A stretch of 64,000 nucleotides of DNA from Flavobacteriales bacterium (GCA_016710685.1 JADJVC010000002.1:682001-746000); one strand, 5' to 3'. Positions 8,208-17,844 are shown, counted from the first letter of the stretch. Numbers and translations are program-made. Notes: a model not told the origin generated them from the letters alone.

Positions 8208-11200
8208 CGACGAAAGCACAATATCCGGTGCCGATCGCCACAGCCGTGAAGTTGTTTTGCACCTTCTTGGCAGGGGTGATGGTGGCTTTGGCCCAGCCTG
8301 TCCGGGCCCAAGGCAACGACAAGCAGTTGCGGGCCCAGGCTGATGTCCTGTTCAACCAGGGGGAATACTACAAAGCCCTGCCCTTGTACTCCCAGCTGGT
8401 CAGCCTTTCCCCAGCGGACCACGACCTCAATTATAAGCTGGGCACTTGCTCCATCTACGGAAAGGAAGAAAAGGCCAAGGCCGTCGGCTTTCTGAAATAC
8501 GCCGTGCAGGGCCCCTCCACTGCACCGCTAGCCTGGTACTTTCTGGGGCGGGCCTATCAGTTGGACTATCGCTTCGATGATGCTGTGGAAGCCTATCGCC
8601 ATTTCAGTGGCACGGCGGACAAAAAGACGTTGGACGCTCACCCGGTGGAAGCCCTGCAGCAACAATGCCGCAACGCCAATTTCCTGCTGGCCAACATAAA
8701 GGACATTGACGTGCTGAACAAAGTGGAAGTGGACGCCGCCGACTTCTTCCGTTTTTACGATCTGGGCAACATCGGAGGAAAGATCGTGGTGACGCCCGAC
8801 GAGCTTTTAACGCCTTATGACCGCAAGAGCGGAGAGCGCTTCCTTACTTATTTGCCCGATGGCGGCGGCCCGGTGTACTTCAGCAGCTACGGAAAGAACG
8901 GGGCCACCGGGCGCGACATCTACCGGTGTGACCTGCTTCCCAGCGGCACGTTCAGCACGCCGGTGCGGCTGGCAGGTTATGTGAACACGGACCAGGACGA
9001 GGACTACGCTGTGATGGGGCAGGACCGGAAGACCTTCTATTTCTGCAGCAAAGGGCACAACAGCATGGGCGGTTACGACGTGTTCAAGTGCGCCTATGAC
9101 CCCGGGATGGACGTGTTCGGGATACCTGAAAACCTGGACTTCGCGGTGAACACGCCAGCGGACGAATTGCTCTACATCACGGATTCCGAGGGGAAACAGG
9201 CGTGCTTCGCCAGCGACCGGGACAGTCGCCAAGGCATGGTGAACGTCTATCGCGTGGGAACCGAACAGGCGCCGATCAACATTACCGTGCTGCAAGGTGT
9301 GTTCGCTTCCAACGTGGCACCCACCGACCGCAAGGCCCGTATCTTCGTGGAAGACATGCTCACCCACGAACGTGTGGCCGAAGTGGCTACGGACGACAGC
9401 GGAAAATACTTGGTGGCCCTGCCCCGTGGCGGACAATACCAGTTCAAAGTGGAGACCGGTGCCAATGGCAACAAGCTAATAGCCAAGGTGGACTTGCCCA
9501 ACAGCGATGCAGCCGTGGCCTATCGCCAGGAAATGCGCGTTACTGGCGCCAGTGGGGAAAAACTGGAAGTGACCAATCATTTTGATGAACCCTTGGCCGG
9601 GGACGTGTTCGCCATGGCCATGGACGAGATCAAACGGAGGGCGAAATTGGACGTGACAAGTCAGCGCATGCAACCTTTGGCGGTGAGCGTGCCCACGAAC
9701 ACGGGAGACCCCCTTGTCCAAGCAGGTTTCGCCAACAACACCCTGCCGCAGGTAAAGGCCATGGCCCAAGAGGAGGCTCGGCAGCGCAAGTCCGAAGCGG
9801 ACAAACAGACCGCGCAATCGGACCGGTCGTATGAGTTGGCATTGAACAGCGTGGAGCTGGCGGAGATCGGGCATAGCACGGCAAAGGATCTTGTGCAACA
9901 GGCCGCAACGGTGAACGATCCGGTGGCCGCGGAGCGCCTGCTATACAGAGCCGCAGAGGCGCGCCAGCAAGCTGACGACGCCAATTTGCGCGCCAAGGCG
10001 GCTTACGGTGCCGCGCGCGATCTGGACAGCACGGCACGCATAGCAACGCAGGAGGCACAACAGGCCGCCACGGTGGCCAATGCGGTGGATCAAGGCATCA
10101 GTTCGGGCAACACTGCCAACCTCACCGACGCATTAAAGCGGTTGAAAACCGCCGTGGACGCTCGTTCCGGACCCAACGCGCGCCTGGAAAATGCCGAGCG
10201 CATGCGCCGGGAAGCATCTGAGGCCACCACGGCTGCAGGAAAGAAGGTGCCGATGGCCTTGGCCGCGCGGAAGGAAGAAAGTGACTTTGTTGAGCGAGTG
10301 AACGCGCAAAAGCGTTTCGCCGAAGCGTCCAAAGGGAGTAAAAAGGAAAATGCTGAACGGCAGTTGGGGGACATGCAGGTCCAATTGGCGGCGTTGCACG
10401 AGGAAGCCGACGACGCATTTGCCAAGGCCCGCACTGCGGAAGAGGAGGCAGCGGCTGCACGGGGTAAGGCCGAGTTGGCCAAATACCTTGCGGAGAACCC
10501 CGTTATCCAGGGCGCGCCTCCACCGTCGGACCAGGTCACCATGCTCGCTTCACGCATCTCGCGCGTGCAAAGTGCGAATGCGGGGCTCGCCATTCCGGAA
10601 GAATATAGGCCGGTGGCGAGCGAAACGGCTGAACAGCGCCAGCAACGCCTCTTTGATTGGGGCACTACCATGCAAAGTACCGGGGAGCTTTCCGCTGCCA
10701 CCACGGCTCGTTCGGCGGGGCAGGGTGACGGCGCTTCAGCAGGCACGGTCGCCAATCCAACGGTCGCCAAACCCGCAAGTAGCCAAGGGAACGACTTAGC
10801 CGGCATCACTTCCGGAAGTGAGCCCGTAGCAAACAGTGCTGAAGTGGGTAAGCCGGATGGAAATGCGGCAGGCGCAACGGGTGATAAAGCGGTTACTGCT
10901 CCGGAACGGGATCCGTCGAAAGCGGTAGCGCCAACGCAGACTGCGGACATGGCCGTAAGTACACCTTCAACGGCCACCACGCCAAAAACGGAGGGCACGG
11001 AGGTCACCACGCCGTCGGCCTCCAGCACTGCAGATCCAACGCAGGACGCTAATGATGCGGTCACAGGAACAGAAACTTCAGTAGCGGCAACAACGATAGG
11101 TTCCGGCACGGAAGCTGGTCTTTCCAGCGTGCTGGACAAAGAGGAGCAGGCCTTTTTCGCGGCAAACGCGCTGGCGGAATTGCAGCAACTGCGTGGCTCC

Positions 11201-14200
11201 GCGCCCGACCGTAGGACCCGTGACAGTTTGGATGTGGCCATAGCCGCCAAACGTGCAGAGCTTAAGGCCGCGGCGACAGAAGCGGATCTGGCTGCAACGG
11301 ATGTGGCCGCCAAACAGCAGGAGCGCACCGTAGCGGGTTCACAAACTTCCGGCGCGGAGAACGTGCAATCGCCCAACAACGGATCGAATGCAGCAGTTGC
11401 AGTGCCCACAGGAATTTCCGCCCCCGCGGAAGAGCAGGTGGAAGAGGATTTGGCGCAACAGGCAGGAACAACTTCAACCGGAACGGAAAGCACGGACCAA
11501 GCTGCTCCAGTGCCGGAAACAGTCGCCCAGTTGGTGGAGGAAGGAAAAGATCTGGTCCCGGCCGGCGCGAACACCGCAGCAGCCAACAAGTTGGACAGCG
11601 CGGCATTGGCCATTGAAACACCGGCGAACGCTGATGTGGCCTCGGTGGGTCCTGAGCGCCGTGTGAACGGCGGCGGCAATGGATCTTCTACGACGATCGC
11701 ACAAGAAGGAAGCGGCACGATTACTAGCAAGGAACCGGATACCCAAGTGGCTTCCGCGACAAAAATGGGCTCTGACGGCGGCGAGCCTACACCCCCGGCG
11801 TCTGCAACGCAAGATACGGGTTTGCCTACCACTGTTAATACGGACGGCACCAACGCGGCCGGCATCATGAAGGACGGCGCGACTTCGCAAGTGGCGGTCG
11901 AGCCCGGAGCAGTAAACGGAGCCAACCCGCAGGGCAGCAAAGAAATTGCTGCCAACATCCCGGCGGAAACCGCGACCGGCATGCAGTATGTCGAACTGGC
12001 TTTCGATCCTGCGTTGTTGTATCCGGACATTGCGGAAGAACTGGTGCCCGGCATTTCAGTGCAGTATCAACAAGCACAAGCAGGGGAGGGCAGCGCCAAG
12101 GCAAAGGAGGCCGTGTTCCAAGTACTTCAGCAGCAGCTCATGGACAGCATCGATGCACGGTCCGCGCGGCAAACCGCTTACCTGGAAACGAATCCGGAAA
12201 CTTCGGTGCTCATCCTTCCCCAACTGGACCGCTTGCGCAGTCTGAAGGGAGCCGTGCAAGGATTACCGGAAACCGGGCTGGCCCAAGTATTCACCGGTAA
12301 CGACGCCACGCTGGCCACCGCTACACCCGGATCAATGGGGCAGGAAGATTCCAGCACCTTGCGCACCACCGGTTTCCTAGCACCTGCGGCTTCGGACCAT
12401 GCACGCAGCTACGTGGATCTTGGACCTGATATCGAGCACGTGTACGAGACCCGTATCGCTTACCGTGCCAAGGATGTTGGGCAGGAAGTAGCAGCGAAGG
12501 CCAATGACGTCTCCGATATCCGTGCGTTGCGCGCAGCCATTGATTCCATGGAAGCCGTGATCAAGGACACCCCGGCCAGCGCCGTTTACGACAAGTTACG
12601 GACCGACACGGACAAGCGGATAGACGACTTGTTGATCCGCCAAACGGACATGGGGCAGCGGCTTGACTTCATTTCCCGTCGGGAGTACCAGACCGCCCTT
12701 GATAGCACACGGTTGTTGCAGGCCGCCATGTCGCGGAAAGGCTTGTCATCAAGTACACCGCTGCGCCAAATGGCGCAGGAATTCGAAGCTTCCGCAAAGT
12801 CCGCCATGGATGACGCCGCGGGATTCCGAAAGGAGGGCGACCGCTCCAAGGACATTGTGGACCGCGACAGCTATTTCCGGCAAGCGTGGGCTGCTAACAT
12901 CAAAGCATTCAAGCTAATGGACCAATCGCACACCGTGCGGAATTATTTAATGCAGGACGGTGTGAACACCAAGGAAACCATCACTTATGCGGAGGTGGTG
13001 AAACGGATGTTCGGCGAAGAGGAGCTCCAGGTCGCTCAGGAACGGTCAGTTGTTCAAGAAACGGCACCGGAACAAGTGACCGTGATGCCGGAAAATGTCC
13101 CGGTGGTGGAGGAGGCACCCCGGGCGAAGGAGGAAAGCACACCCGCCATGGCAATTGTGCCCGCTGTTGCAGTGGAAAACACACCAGTTCCAGCGCAAGT
13201 TCCTGCCGCAGAGCCAAGCGCGCCAATAGCTGTTGTTCCGGCTGAAGTGGTATTGGAACAACCGGCACCCGCACCTGCAACACCTGAACTTGTTGCGGAA
13301 AAAGCCCTGGTCACGGCAACTGTCGTGGAACCCTTGCCAGCTTATCTGGACAAGCACTATGACCTTGGCGAGCGTACGAAGGACAGCTTGTTGAAGGATG
13401 CCGAAGCGCGGGTCTACTTCATGCTTCGCGGAAGCGCGATGGAGCATGCGGATTCGGCGAAATGGGCACTAGCGGACGCCGAGGCAATGGCCACCCGTGC
13501 GCAACAGTTGAAGCGCGGTGCGGGAGGCTCCGGTCAGGTGGGAGTTGCGGATGAAGCAGCCCGTCTCCAAAGCAGTTCTGATTCCTTGCGCATGGTGTCT
13601 TTGAAACAAGGCCACGAAGCAGCGTTGGACAATGCCGCCGCTGAGCATTTGATGAGCGGGCTTTCCGTGGAGCGTTCGGGCAGCATTTCGGCCATGGAAC
13701 TGAAGAACAGGCACAGCGCGGCCATCGCAGCCGCCTTGCCCACGCCGGAAGTGCGGCAGGCGGAACCCGTCGTTGTTCCTGCGGTGACCACCCCGGTGGA
13801 AAGCGCTGCTGTTGAAACTGTGTCGGTTCCTGCTGAACGACCAAAAGGGGATATTCCAGTGATCACAGCACCGGTGCCAGCCGCCCCGGAACCGAAAGTA
13901 CTGGCGCCTTTGGTCGCGGACAATTTCCAAGTGAAGGCTGAAGCAGTACGCGCAACCCCTATCCCCGTTGATGCGCCCATGCCGCAAGGCGTGGTCTACA
14001 AAGTGCAAGTAGGAGCCTTCCGGAATGAACTGCCCAAGGACGCCTTCAGCGACATGACGCCCGTAACGGGGGAAAGCGTGGGCAACGGACTTACCCGCTA
14101 TGCCGCTGGCCAGTTCACGAGTGCACAAAGTGCCGCCAAGGCCGGGGAAACGGTGCGCGCCCGTGGTTACCGTGACGCTTTTGTCGTGGCGTATTTGGAT

Positions 14201-14797
14201 GGAAACCGGGTGAGCTTGCGGGAAGCCATCGCTGCGGAACGTGCGGCGGCCAGAACCGGCACATTGGCAGTGGCTCAGCCCAGTGGGTCTTCAGCAACAC
14301 CGGTACCATCGGGCCAAACGGCGACACCGGCAGTCACCGCACCAGAGCCTGAAAATGCTGGCGGAGAGGATGCGGCTGTCCTGCGGAAATACCCCACCTC
14401 GGTGCAGGAAGTACTCGCCGAATTCAAGCCCAACGCAGCCGCCACGGAATACTACAACGACCCAACGGCCGCACCCGCCAAGCAAGTTGAAACGGTCAAG
14501 GGTTTGTTCTTCACTGTGCAGGTTGGTGTGTACAGCAAGCCGACCGCGTTGGACCGCCTGTTCAACATTTCGCCGCTGAACAGCGAGCGCACTGAAACGA
14601 ACAAGATCCGCTACACGACCGGCGTGTACCAAGACCCTGGCACCGCCAATACGCGGAAGAACGCCACGGTGTTGTTGGGCGTGAAGGACGCTTACGTCAC
14701 CGCCTACCTGAACGGGAAACGGATCCCACTGGGCGAAGGCAGGGCGCTGCTGGCCAAGTTCGGCCCGTCCATTTTGGCCGATCCGGCAGGTCGCTAA
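8204..14797 (+). CDS. Giant TPR / PD40 / SPOR-domain envelope protein
   Basis: A 2,197-aa exported protein. Order: signal peptide (residues ~10-40, cleavage near VRAQ); TPR-like helices ~45-190; PD40/WD40-like strands ~215-350 including GHNSMGGYDVFKC; a carboxypeptidase-regulatory-like beta domain ~365-440; long Ala/Gln/Glu-rich coiled coil ~480-800; Ser/Thr/Ala/Pro-rich low-complexity region ~800-1250; further coiled coil; and two SPOR-like domains at ~1928-2010 (VYKVQVGAF) and ~2099-2180 (FFTVQVGVY). The TPR-PD40-CRD front resembles PorE-type T9SS proteins, but the usual OmpA domain is replaced by SPOR domains, which bind septal or denuded peptidoglycan. A structural envelope or division-linked role is inferred. 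ATGA overlap with plsY supports the start. Confidence 0.8.
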   Translation: MTTKAQYPVPIATAVKLFCTFLAGVMVALAQPVRAQGNDKQLRAQADVLFNQGEYYKALPLYSQLVSLSPADHDLNYKLGTCSIYGKEEKAKAVGFLKYAVQGPSTAPLAWYFLGRAYQLDYRFDDAVEAYRHFSGTADKKTLDAHPVEALQQQCRNANFLLANIKDIDVLNKVEVDAADFFRFYDLGNIGGKIVVTPDELLTPYDRKSGERFLTYLPDGGGPVYFSSYGKNGATGRDIYRCDLLPSGTFSTPVRLAGYVNTDQDEDYAVMGQDRKTFYFCSKGHNSMGGYDVFKCAYDPGMDVFGIPENLDFAVNTPADELLYITDSEGKQACFASDRDSRQGMVNVYRVGTEQAPINITVLQGVFASNVAPTDRKARIFVEDMLTHERVAEVATDDSGKYLVALPRGGQYQFKVETGANGNKLIAKVDLPNSDAAVAYRQEMRVTGASGEKLEVTNHFDEPLAGDVFAMAMDEIKRRAKLDVTSQRMQPLAVSVPTNTGDPLVQAGFANNTLPQVKAMAQEEARQRKSEADKQTAQSDRSYELALNSVELAEIGHSTAKDLVQQAATVNDPVAAERLLYRAAEARQQADDANLRAKAAYGAARDLDSTARIATQEAQQAATVANAVDQGISSGNTANLTDALKRLKTAVDARSGPNARLENAERMRREASEATTAAGKKVPMALAARKEESDFVERVNAQKRFAEASKGSKKENAERQLGDMQVQLAALHEEADDAFAKARTAEEEAAAARGKAELAKYLAENPVIQGAPPPSDQVTMLASRISRVQSANAGLAIPEEYRPVASETAEQRQQRLFDWGTTMQSTGELSAATTARSAGQGDGASAGTVANPTVAKPASSQGNDLAGITSGSEPVANSAEVGKPDGNAAGATGDKAVTAPERDPSKAVAPTQTADMAVSTPSTATTPKTEGTEVTTPSASSTADPTQDANDAVTGTETSVAATTIGSGTEAGLSSVLDKEEQAFFAANALAELQQLRGSAPDRRTRDSLDVAIAAKRAELKAAATEADLAATDVAAKQQERTVAGSQTSGAENVQSPNNGSNAAVAVPTGISAPAEEQVEEDLAQQAGTTSTGTESTDQAAPVPETVAQLVEEGKDLVPAGANTAAANKLDSAALAIETPANADVASVGPERRVNGGGNGSSTTIAQEGSGTITSKEPDTQVASATKMGSDGGEPTPPASATQDTGLPTTVNTDGTNAAGIMKDGATSQVAVEPGAVNGANPQGSKEIAANIPAETATGMQYVELAFDPALLYPDIAEELVPGISVQYQQAQAGEGSAKAKEAVFQVLQQQLMDSIDARSARQTAYLETNPETSVLILPQLDRLRSLKGAVQGLPETGLAQVFTGNDATLATATPGSMGQEDSSTLRTTGFLAPAASDHARSYVDLGPDIEHVYETRIAYRAKDVGQEVAAKANDVSDIRALRAAIDSMEAVIKDTPASAVYDKLRTDTDKRIDDLLIRQTDMGQRLDFISRREYQTALDSTRLLQAAMSRKGLSSSTPLRQMAQEFEASAKSAMDDAAGFRKEGDRSKDIVDRDSYFRQAWAANIKAFKLMDQSHTVRNYLMQDGVNTKETITYAEVVKRMFGEEELQVAQERSVVQETAPEQVTVMPENVPVVEEAPRAKEESTPAMAIVPAVAVENTPVPAQVPAAEPSAPIAVVPAEVVLEQPAPAPATPELVAEKALVTATVVEPLPAYLDKHYDLGERTKDSLLKDAEARVYFMLRGSAMEHADSAKWALADAEAMATRAQQLKRGAGGSGQVGVADEAARLQSSSDSLRMVSLKQGHEAALDNAAAEHLMSGLSVERSGSISAMELKNRHSAAIAAALPTPEVRQAEPVVVPAVTTPVESAAVETVSVPAERPKGDIPVITAPVPAAPEPKVLAPLVADNFQVKAEAVRATPIPVDAPMPQGVVYKVQVGAFRNELPKDAFSDMTPVTGESVGNGLTRYAAGQFTSAQSAAKAGETVRARGYRDAFVVAYLDGNRVSLREAIAAERAAARTGTLAVAQPSGSSATPVPSGQTATPAVTAPEPENAGGEDAAVLRKYPTSVQEVLAEFKPNAAATEYYNDPTAAPAKQVETVKGLFFTVQVGVYSKPTALDRLFNISPLNSERTETNKIRYTTGVYQDPGTANTRKNATVLLGVKDAYVTAYLNGKRIPLGEGRALLAKFGPSILADPAGR

Positions 14798-14917
14798 AGC
14801 TTCCGTCATCCACATTCCGTTGCGCCCCCGTTGGGTTGTCGCGATTTAGAGCCACTGCATTCCGTTGCGCATCCGTAGCGTCGTTGCGGTTCAACTTTTT
14901 GCATTCCCTTATCCGCG

Positions 14918-14948
14918 TTGCGGTGGAAATTTGCCTTCCGTACCTTCG
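14918..14948 (+). promoter_or_regulatory. Promoter (TTG-N20-TACCTTCG) upstream of clpS
   Basis: TTG at 14918-14920 is separated by 20 bases from TACCTTCG at 14941-14948. This fits the Flavobacterium-type consensus TTG, 17-23 bases, TAnnTTTG. It is one of the best-formed promoters in the window and would start the clpS / M48 peptidase transcript about 25 bases before the clpS ATG. Confidence 0.6.
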
Positions 14949-14974
14949 TGCGCTCCCCAACCGGGCCGCGCACC

Positions 14975-15256
14975 ATGGACACGGAACACCAGATCGAGGA
15001 ACTGCTCGCACCATCTACGGAAACCCTTACGGAACGGGCGCGGGAGATCATCCTGCACAACGACGATGTGAACACCTTCGAACACGTCATCGTAAGCTTG
15101 ATGGAGATCTGCGACCACGACCCGATCCAGGCGGAACAATGCGCCATGCTGGTGCACTACAACGGTAAGTGCAGCGTGAAACGGGGCAGCTTCGAAGTTC
15201 TTAACCCCATGCGCACCGCCCTTTGCGACCGTGGCCTATCAGCCGACATCCAATGA
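14975..15256 (+). CDS. clpS: ATP-dependent Clp protease adaptor ClpS
   Basis: A 93-aa adaptor that delivers N-end-rule substrates to ClpAP-type proteases. The core motif ILHNDDVNTFEHVI near residue 26, the QAEQCAMLVHYNGK helix and the VKRGSFEVL strand are diagnostic. The ATG at 14975 removes an unlikely upstream extension and follows a good promoter at 14918-14948. Its TGA overlaps the start of the M48 lipoprotein gene, linking a protease adaptor to a protease in one transcript. Confidence 0.93.
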   Translation: MDTEHQIEELLAPSTETLTERAREIILHNDDVNTFEHVIVSLMEICDHDPIQAEQCAMLVHYNGKCSVKRGSFEVLNPMRTALCDRGLSADIQ

Positions 15257-16059
15257 ACAGCAACGTTATCCGCGCCACGGCCATGGGCTTGGTCTTGGCC
15301 TTCATGGCCGGGTGCTCCAAAGTGCCCATCACCGGCCGCCGCCAGCTCAATCTCTTGCCGGAAAGTGAGATGATGAGCATGAGCCTCACGCAATACCAAC
15401 AGTTCCTTGGCGAGAACAAGACCTTGCCGGACAGCGACCCGAAGTCGCAAATGGTAAAGCGCATCGGTGAGCGCTTGGCGGCCGCTGCTACCAAGTACTT
15501 GAAGGAGAACGGCGCTGCGGAACGTGTGAAGGATTTCCAATGGGAATTCCATGTTGTGGACGATCCCAAGGTTAACGCATGGTGCATGCCCGGCGGGAAA
15601 GTGGTGGTGTACACCGGCCTGTTGCCAATAACGCAGGACGAGCCCAGCTTGTCTTTGGTGATGGGGCACGAGATCGCGCATGCCATAGCGCGCCACGGCA
15701 ATGAACGCATGAGCCAAGGTTTGGCCGTGCAAGGGGCAGGGATGACACTGCAAGTGTTGGCCTCCGAAAAACCATCCATGGCGAGCGACCTCTTTTTGCA
15801 ATCCTTCGGGATAGGCAGCCAGTTGGGCTTGTTGGCTTACGGCCGCAACCAGGAAAGTGAAGCGGATAAGATGGGGCTGATCTTCATGGCCATGGGTGGC
15901 TACGACCCCCGCATCGCGCCTGCGTTTTGGGAACGTATGGCGGCGCAGGGCGGTGCCAAGCCACCGGAACTATTGAGCACGCACCCCAGCGACGAGCGCC
16001 GCATCGCCGACCTCAAGGCCTACATGCCGGAAGCGATGAAGTTCTACCATCCCCAATAA
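15253..16059 (+). CDS. M48-family metallopeptidase, lipoprotein (BepA/LoiP-like)
   Basis: A 268-aa lipoprotein; the lipobox is FMAGC with Cys near residue 19. The zinc-protease motif HEIAHAIARH and the downstream Glu in NQESEADKMG identify the M48 family. Relatives such as BepA and LoiP degrade or help assemble outer-membrane proteins in the periplasm. The C-terminal STHPSDERRIADL motif is also typical. The start at 15253 overlaps the clpS stop (ATGA); starting there puts the lipobox at normal distance. Confidence 0.92.
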   Translation: MNSNVIRATAMGLVLAFMAGCSKVPITGRRQLNLLPESEMMSMSLTQYQQFLGENKTLPDSDPKSQMVKRIGERLAAAATKYLKENGAAERVKDFQWEFHVVDDPKVNAWCMPGGKVVVYTGLLPITQDEPSLSLVMGHEIAHAIARHGNERMSQGLAVQGAGMTLQVLASEKPSMASDLFLQSFGIGSQLGLLAYGRNQESEADKMGLIFMAMGGYDPRIAPAFWERMAAQGGAKPPELLSTHPSDERRIADLKAYMPEAMKFYHPQ

Positions 16060-16071
16060 TTATCGGAACCG

Positions 16072-16079
16072 TATATTCG
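16072..16079 (+). promoter_or_regulatory. -7 promoter box upstream of tRNA-Arg
   Basis: TATATTCG, followed by CGCC, lies 37 bases before the tRNA-Arg gene and just after the M48 stop. It matches TAnnTTTG with one change and has the same CGCC extension seen at other starts in the window. Confidence 0.45.
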
Positions 16080-16116
16080 CGCCCGCTTTCAAGAAGCACA
16101 GTGCTTTTTGGGACAT

Positions 16117-16190
16117 GCACTCGTAGCTCAATTGGATAGAGCACCTGACTACGGATCAGGAGGTTTGGGGTTCGAATCCCTACGAGTGCA
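16117..16190 (+). tRNA. tRNA-Arg(ACG)
   Basis: A 74-base cloverleaf. The acceptor stem GCACTCG pairs with CGAGTGC, followed by discriminator A at 16190. The D-arm has AGCTCAATTGGATAGAGC, the anticodon loop is CTACGGA (anticodon ACG, read as ICG), and the T-arm contains GGTTCGAATCC. CCA is not encoded. Confidence 0.95.
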
Positions 16191-16202
16191 CACTACAGCA
16201 GC

Positions 16203-16236
16203 AAGCCCTCCAGCGCAAGTTGGGGGGCTTTGTTTT
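16203..16236 (+). terminator. Rho-independent terminator after tRNA-Arg
   Basis: AAGCCCTCCA pairs with TGGGGGGCTT around a short loop (one G-T wobble) and is followed by TTGTTTT. It begins 13 bases after the tRNA. Confidence 0.75.
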
Positions 16237-16253
16237 AGCTCATGCCCGCACGC

Positions 16254-16280
16254 ACCCGCTCGGCTTTTTGCCGAGTGGGT
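16254..16280. terminator. Second hairpin, possible convergent terminator
   Basis: ACCCGCTCGGC and GCCGAGTGGGT form an 11-bp stem (one G-T) around TTTTT. It lies between tRNA-Arg and the convergent SiaC-like gene and could serve either strand, although the trailing T-run is poor. Confidence 0.4.
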
Positions 16281-16359
16281 TTCAGCTTAGGGCTTCCAGC
16301 CCGTCGGCAATTCCTTCGCGTGCTTCGTGCCCTTCGTGGTAGGTCAACCACCCTTCACC

Positions 16360-16752
16360 TCAAAACAGATCCCGCACTTCAATAAACCGGAAGTCCAGCG
16401 GGAATAGCGTTTGATAGTCTTTTCCGGTCTCGGCCATTTCCTGGTCGCCGGTCTCGTAGTGCCAGTTCACGTGTACGGTGCTGCCGTGCTCGTTGGCGGC
16501 GCGCAGCTTGTCGAAAATGTTGTAGAAGTGTTTGCTGCTGCTGGTGTCCAAATAGTCCATGCGCATGTTCACCACGGTTTCGCGGCGCGGATGCTTCAGG
16601 TATTCCTCCAGCCAGCGGAACACGCGTTCGTAAAACACCTCGCCATTGGCGGGCAGTGAGCGGCCGATAAAGTCGATGGTGCCGCTTTCCAAGTCCAATT
16701 GGACCTCCGGGGAAGTCTCGGTGCGGTCGATGTGCATATGCTTGATCTCCAT
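16360..16752 (-). CDS. SiaC-like regulatory phosphoprotein (DUF1987)
   Basis: A 130-aa soluble protein that matches the DUF1987/SiaC family across its length, including the LDLESGTIDFIGRSLP opening, the FYERVFRWLEEY helix and the phospho-site loop MDYLDTSSSKHFYNIF. SiaC proteins are switched by Ser/Thr phosphorylation through the SiaA phosphatase and SiaB kinase and can control a diguanylate cyclase. None of those partners lies in this window, so this is an orphan copy. It is monocistronic, with a TAGTTTG box just upstream on its strand, and faces tRNA-Arg. Confidence 0.85.
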   Translation of the reverse strand: MEIKHMHIDRTETSPEVQLDLESGTIDFIGRSLPANGEVFYERVFRWLEEYLKHPRRETVVNMRMDYLDTSSSKHFYNIFDKLRAANEHGSTVHVNWHYETGDQEMAETGKDYQTLFPLDFRFIEVRDLF

Positions 16753-16912
16753 GGCTTTTCGCTATGGAGGCCAAACTACCGTGGCGCGGACGGGTTATTG
16801 GCGGCCTTTTGGAAAGGATTTCAACAGCGCGGCGTGCATGGCATGGGCGATTTCCCGGCGCGAAAGATCAGCCGATGGAGATCAGCTTGCTGAAAACAGG
16901 TGACTGGTAAAT

Positions 16913-17317
16913 TTACTTTTCCCGGTACGCGCTCACGATCTCCCGGTCCGAAGGCAGGATGATCTCGGTGTCGTTCATGCGGCGGGCCCAGTACAGGTAT
17001 TTGCCTGTTCCATGGCAAGCGAAGCCGGTCATGCTTTCACCGCCTTGCAAGGCTTTCACCGGGAAGGTGCGCCAGTTGCCGTTCTTCTCCTGCATGGCGA
17101 GCTTCACCTCCATCATTTCGGTGCAGGCATTTTTGAGCTCCACTTGGTACACGCCGCTGTAGTCGCGCTGGTAGCCTTTGTAGTCCTCGCATTTTTCGCA
17201 GGGTTGACCCCATGTGCTGGAGGTTTTTACCAAGCAGTCGGCATAAGTCTGGTCTTGGGCGCGCAATGAAAGCGCGAAGGTGGCCAGGGAAAGAAAGAGG
17301 AAGGTCGCGCGGTTCAT
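16913..17317 (-). CDS. Small secreted protein, unknown function
   Basis: A 134-aa protein with an N-terminal signal peptide (ATFLFLSLATFALSLRAQ). The mature part has six Cys, including CEKCEDYKGY, suggesting disulphides, and ends in a charged helix. No family is recognised. The start at 17317 overlaps the stop of the upstream TPR gene by 4 bases and gives a well-formed signal peptide, whereas the longer frame from 17392 does not. Probably exported and co-expressed with the TPR protein. Confidence 0.65.
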   Translation of the reverse strand: MNRATFLFLSLATFALSLRAQDQTYADCLVKTSSTWGQPCEKCEDYKGYQRDYSGVYQVELKNACTEMMEVKLAMQEKNGNWRTFPVKALQGGESMTGFACHGTGKYLYWARRMNDTEIILPSDREIVSAYREK

Positions 17318-17844
17318 CGGCAGTTGTTGTTCTTCAGTATGATCTTGGCTTCTGCATTGCCCATTTTTTTGCTGGTGTTCCAGTCCTTGCAAGCGCCTTT
17401 GGTGTCGCCTTCAGCCTTCTTGATCCAACCCCGGTTGTTGTATGCTTCCTCGTTTTTCGGGTCCAATTGCAACACCTTGTCGAAATCGGCCATGGCCAGG
17501 TTGTTCTTGCCCAGTTTGCCGTAGGCGCTTCCCCGGCTGGTGTAGGCCCAGAGGTGATCCGGTTTGCGTTGGATCACGCTGGTGAAATCAACCACGGCCA
17601 GGTCGTATTCGCGTTGCAGGCTGTGGCAGAAGCCACGCTGCAGAAAGGCGTTGAGGTGGTCGGGGTCGATGGCCAATGTTTGTGTATAGAGGCCAATGGC
17701 CTTGGCATAACCTCCGTTCCGGTAGGCGTTCTCTCCCTCATGGAAAAGTGCTTCGGCGCTGTTAGCCGTGGCGCTGGCTATCTCCTGTGCGGAAACGGCG
17801 GGTGCCGTGCAAGCGATGGCTGCTGCGATGATCCAATGTTTCAT
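17314..17844 (-). CDS. Exported TPR-repeat protein
   Basis: A 176-aa protein with a signal peptide (WIIAAAIACTAPAVSAQ) followed by about three TPR units: GENAYRNGGYAKAIGLYTQT, the unit around LQRGFCHSLQREYDLAV, and the unit around NNRGWIKKAEGDTKGAC. TPRs mediate protein-protein contacts, so a periplasmic scaffold role is likely. It is first in a two-gene operon with the small secreted protein that overlaps its stop, and is divergent from the 40-aa ORF at 17947. Confidence 0.8.
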   Translation of the reverse strand: MKHWIIAAAIACTAPAVSAQEIASATANSAEALFHEGENAYRNGGYAKAIGLYTQTLAIDPDHLNAFLQRGFCHSLQREYDLAVVDFTSVIQRKPDHLWAYTSRGSAYGKLGKNNLAMADFDKVLQLDPKNEEAYNNRGWIKKAEGDTKGACKDWNTSKKMGNAEAKIILKNNNCR

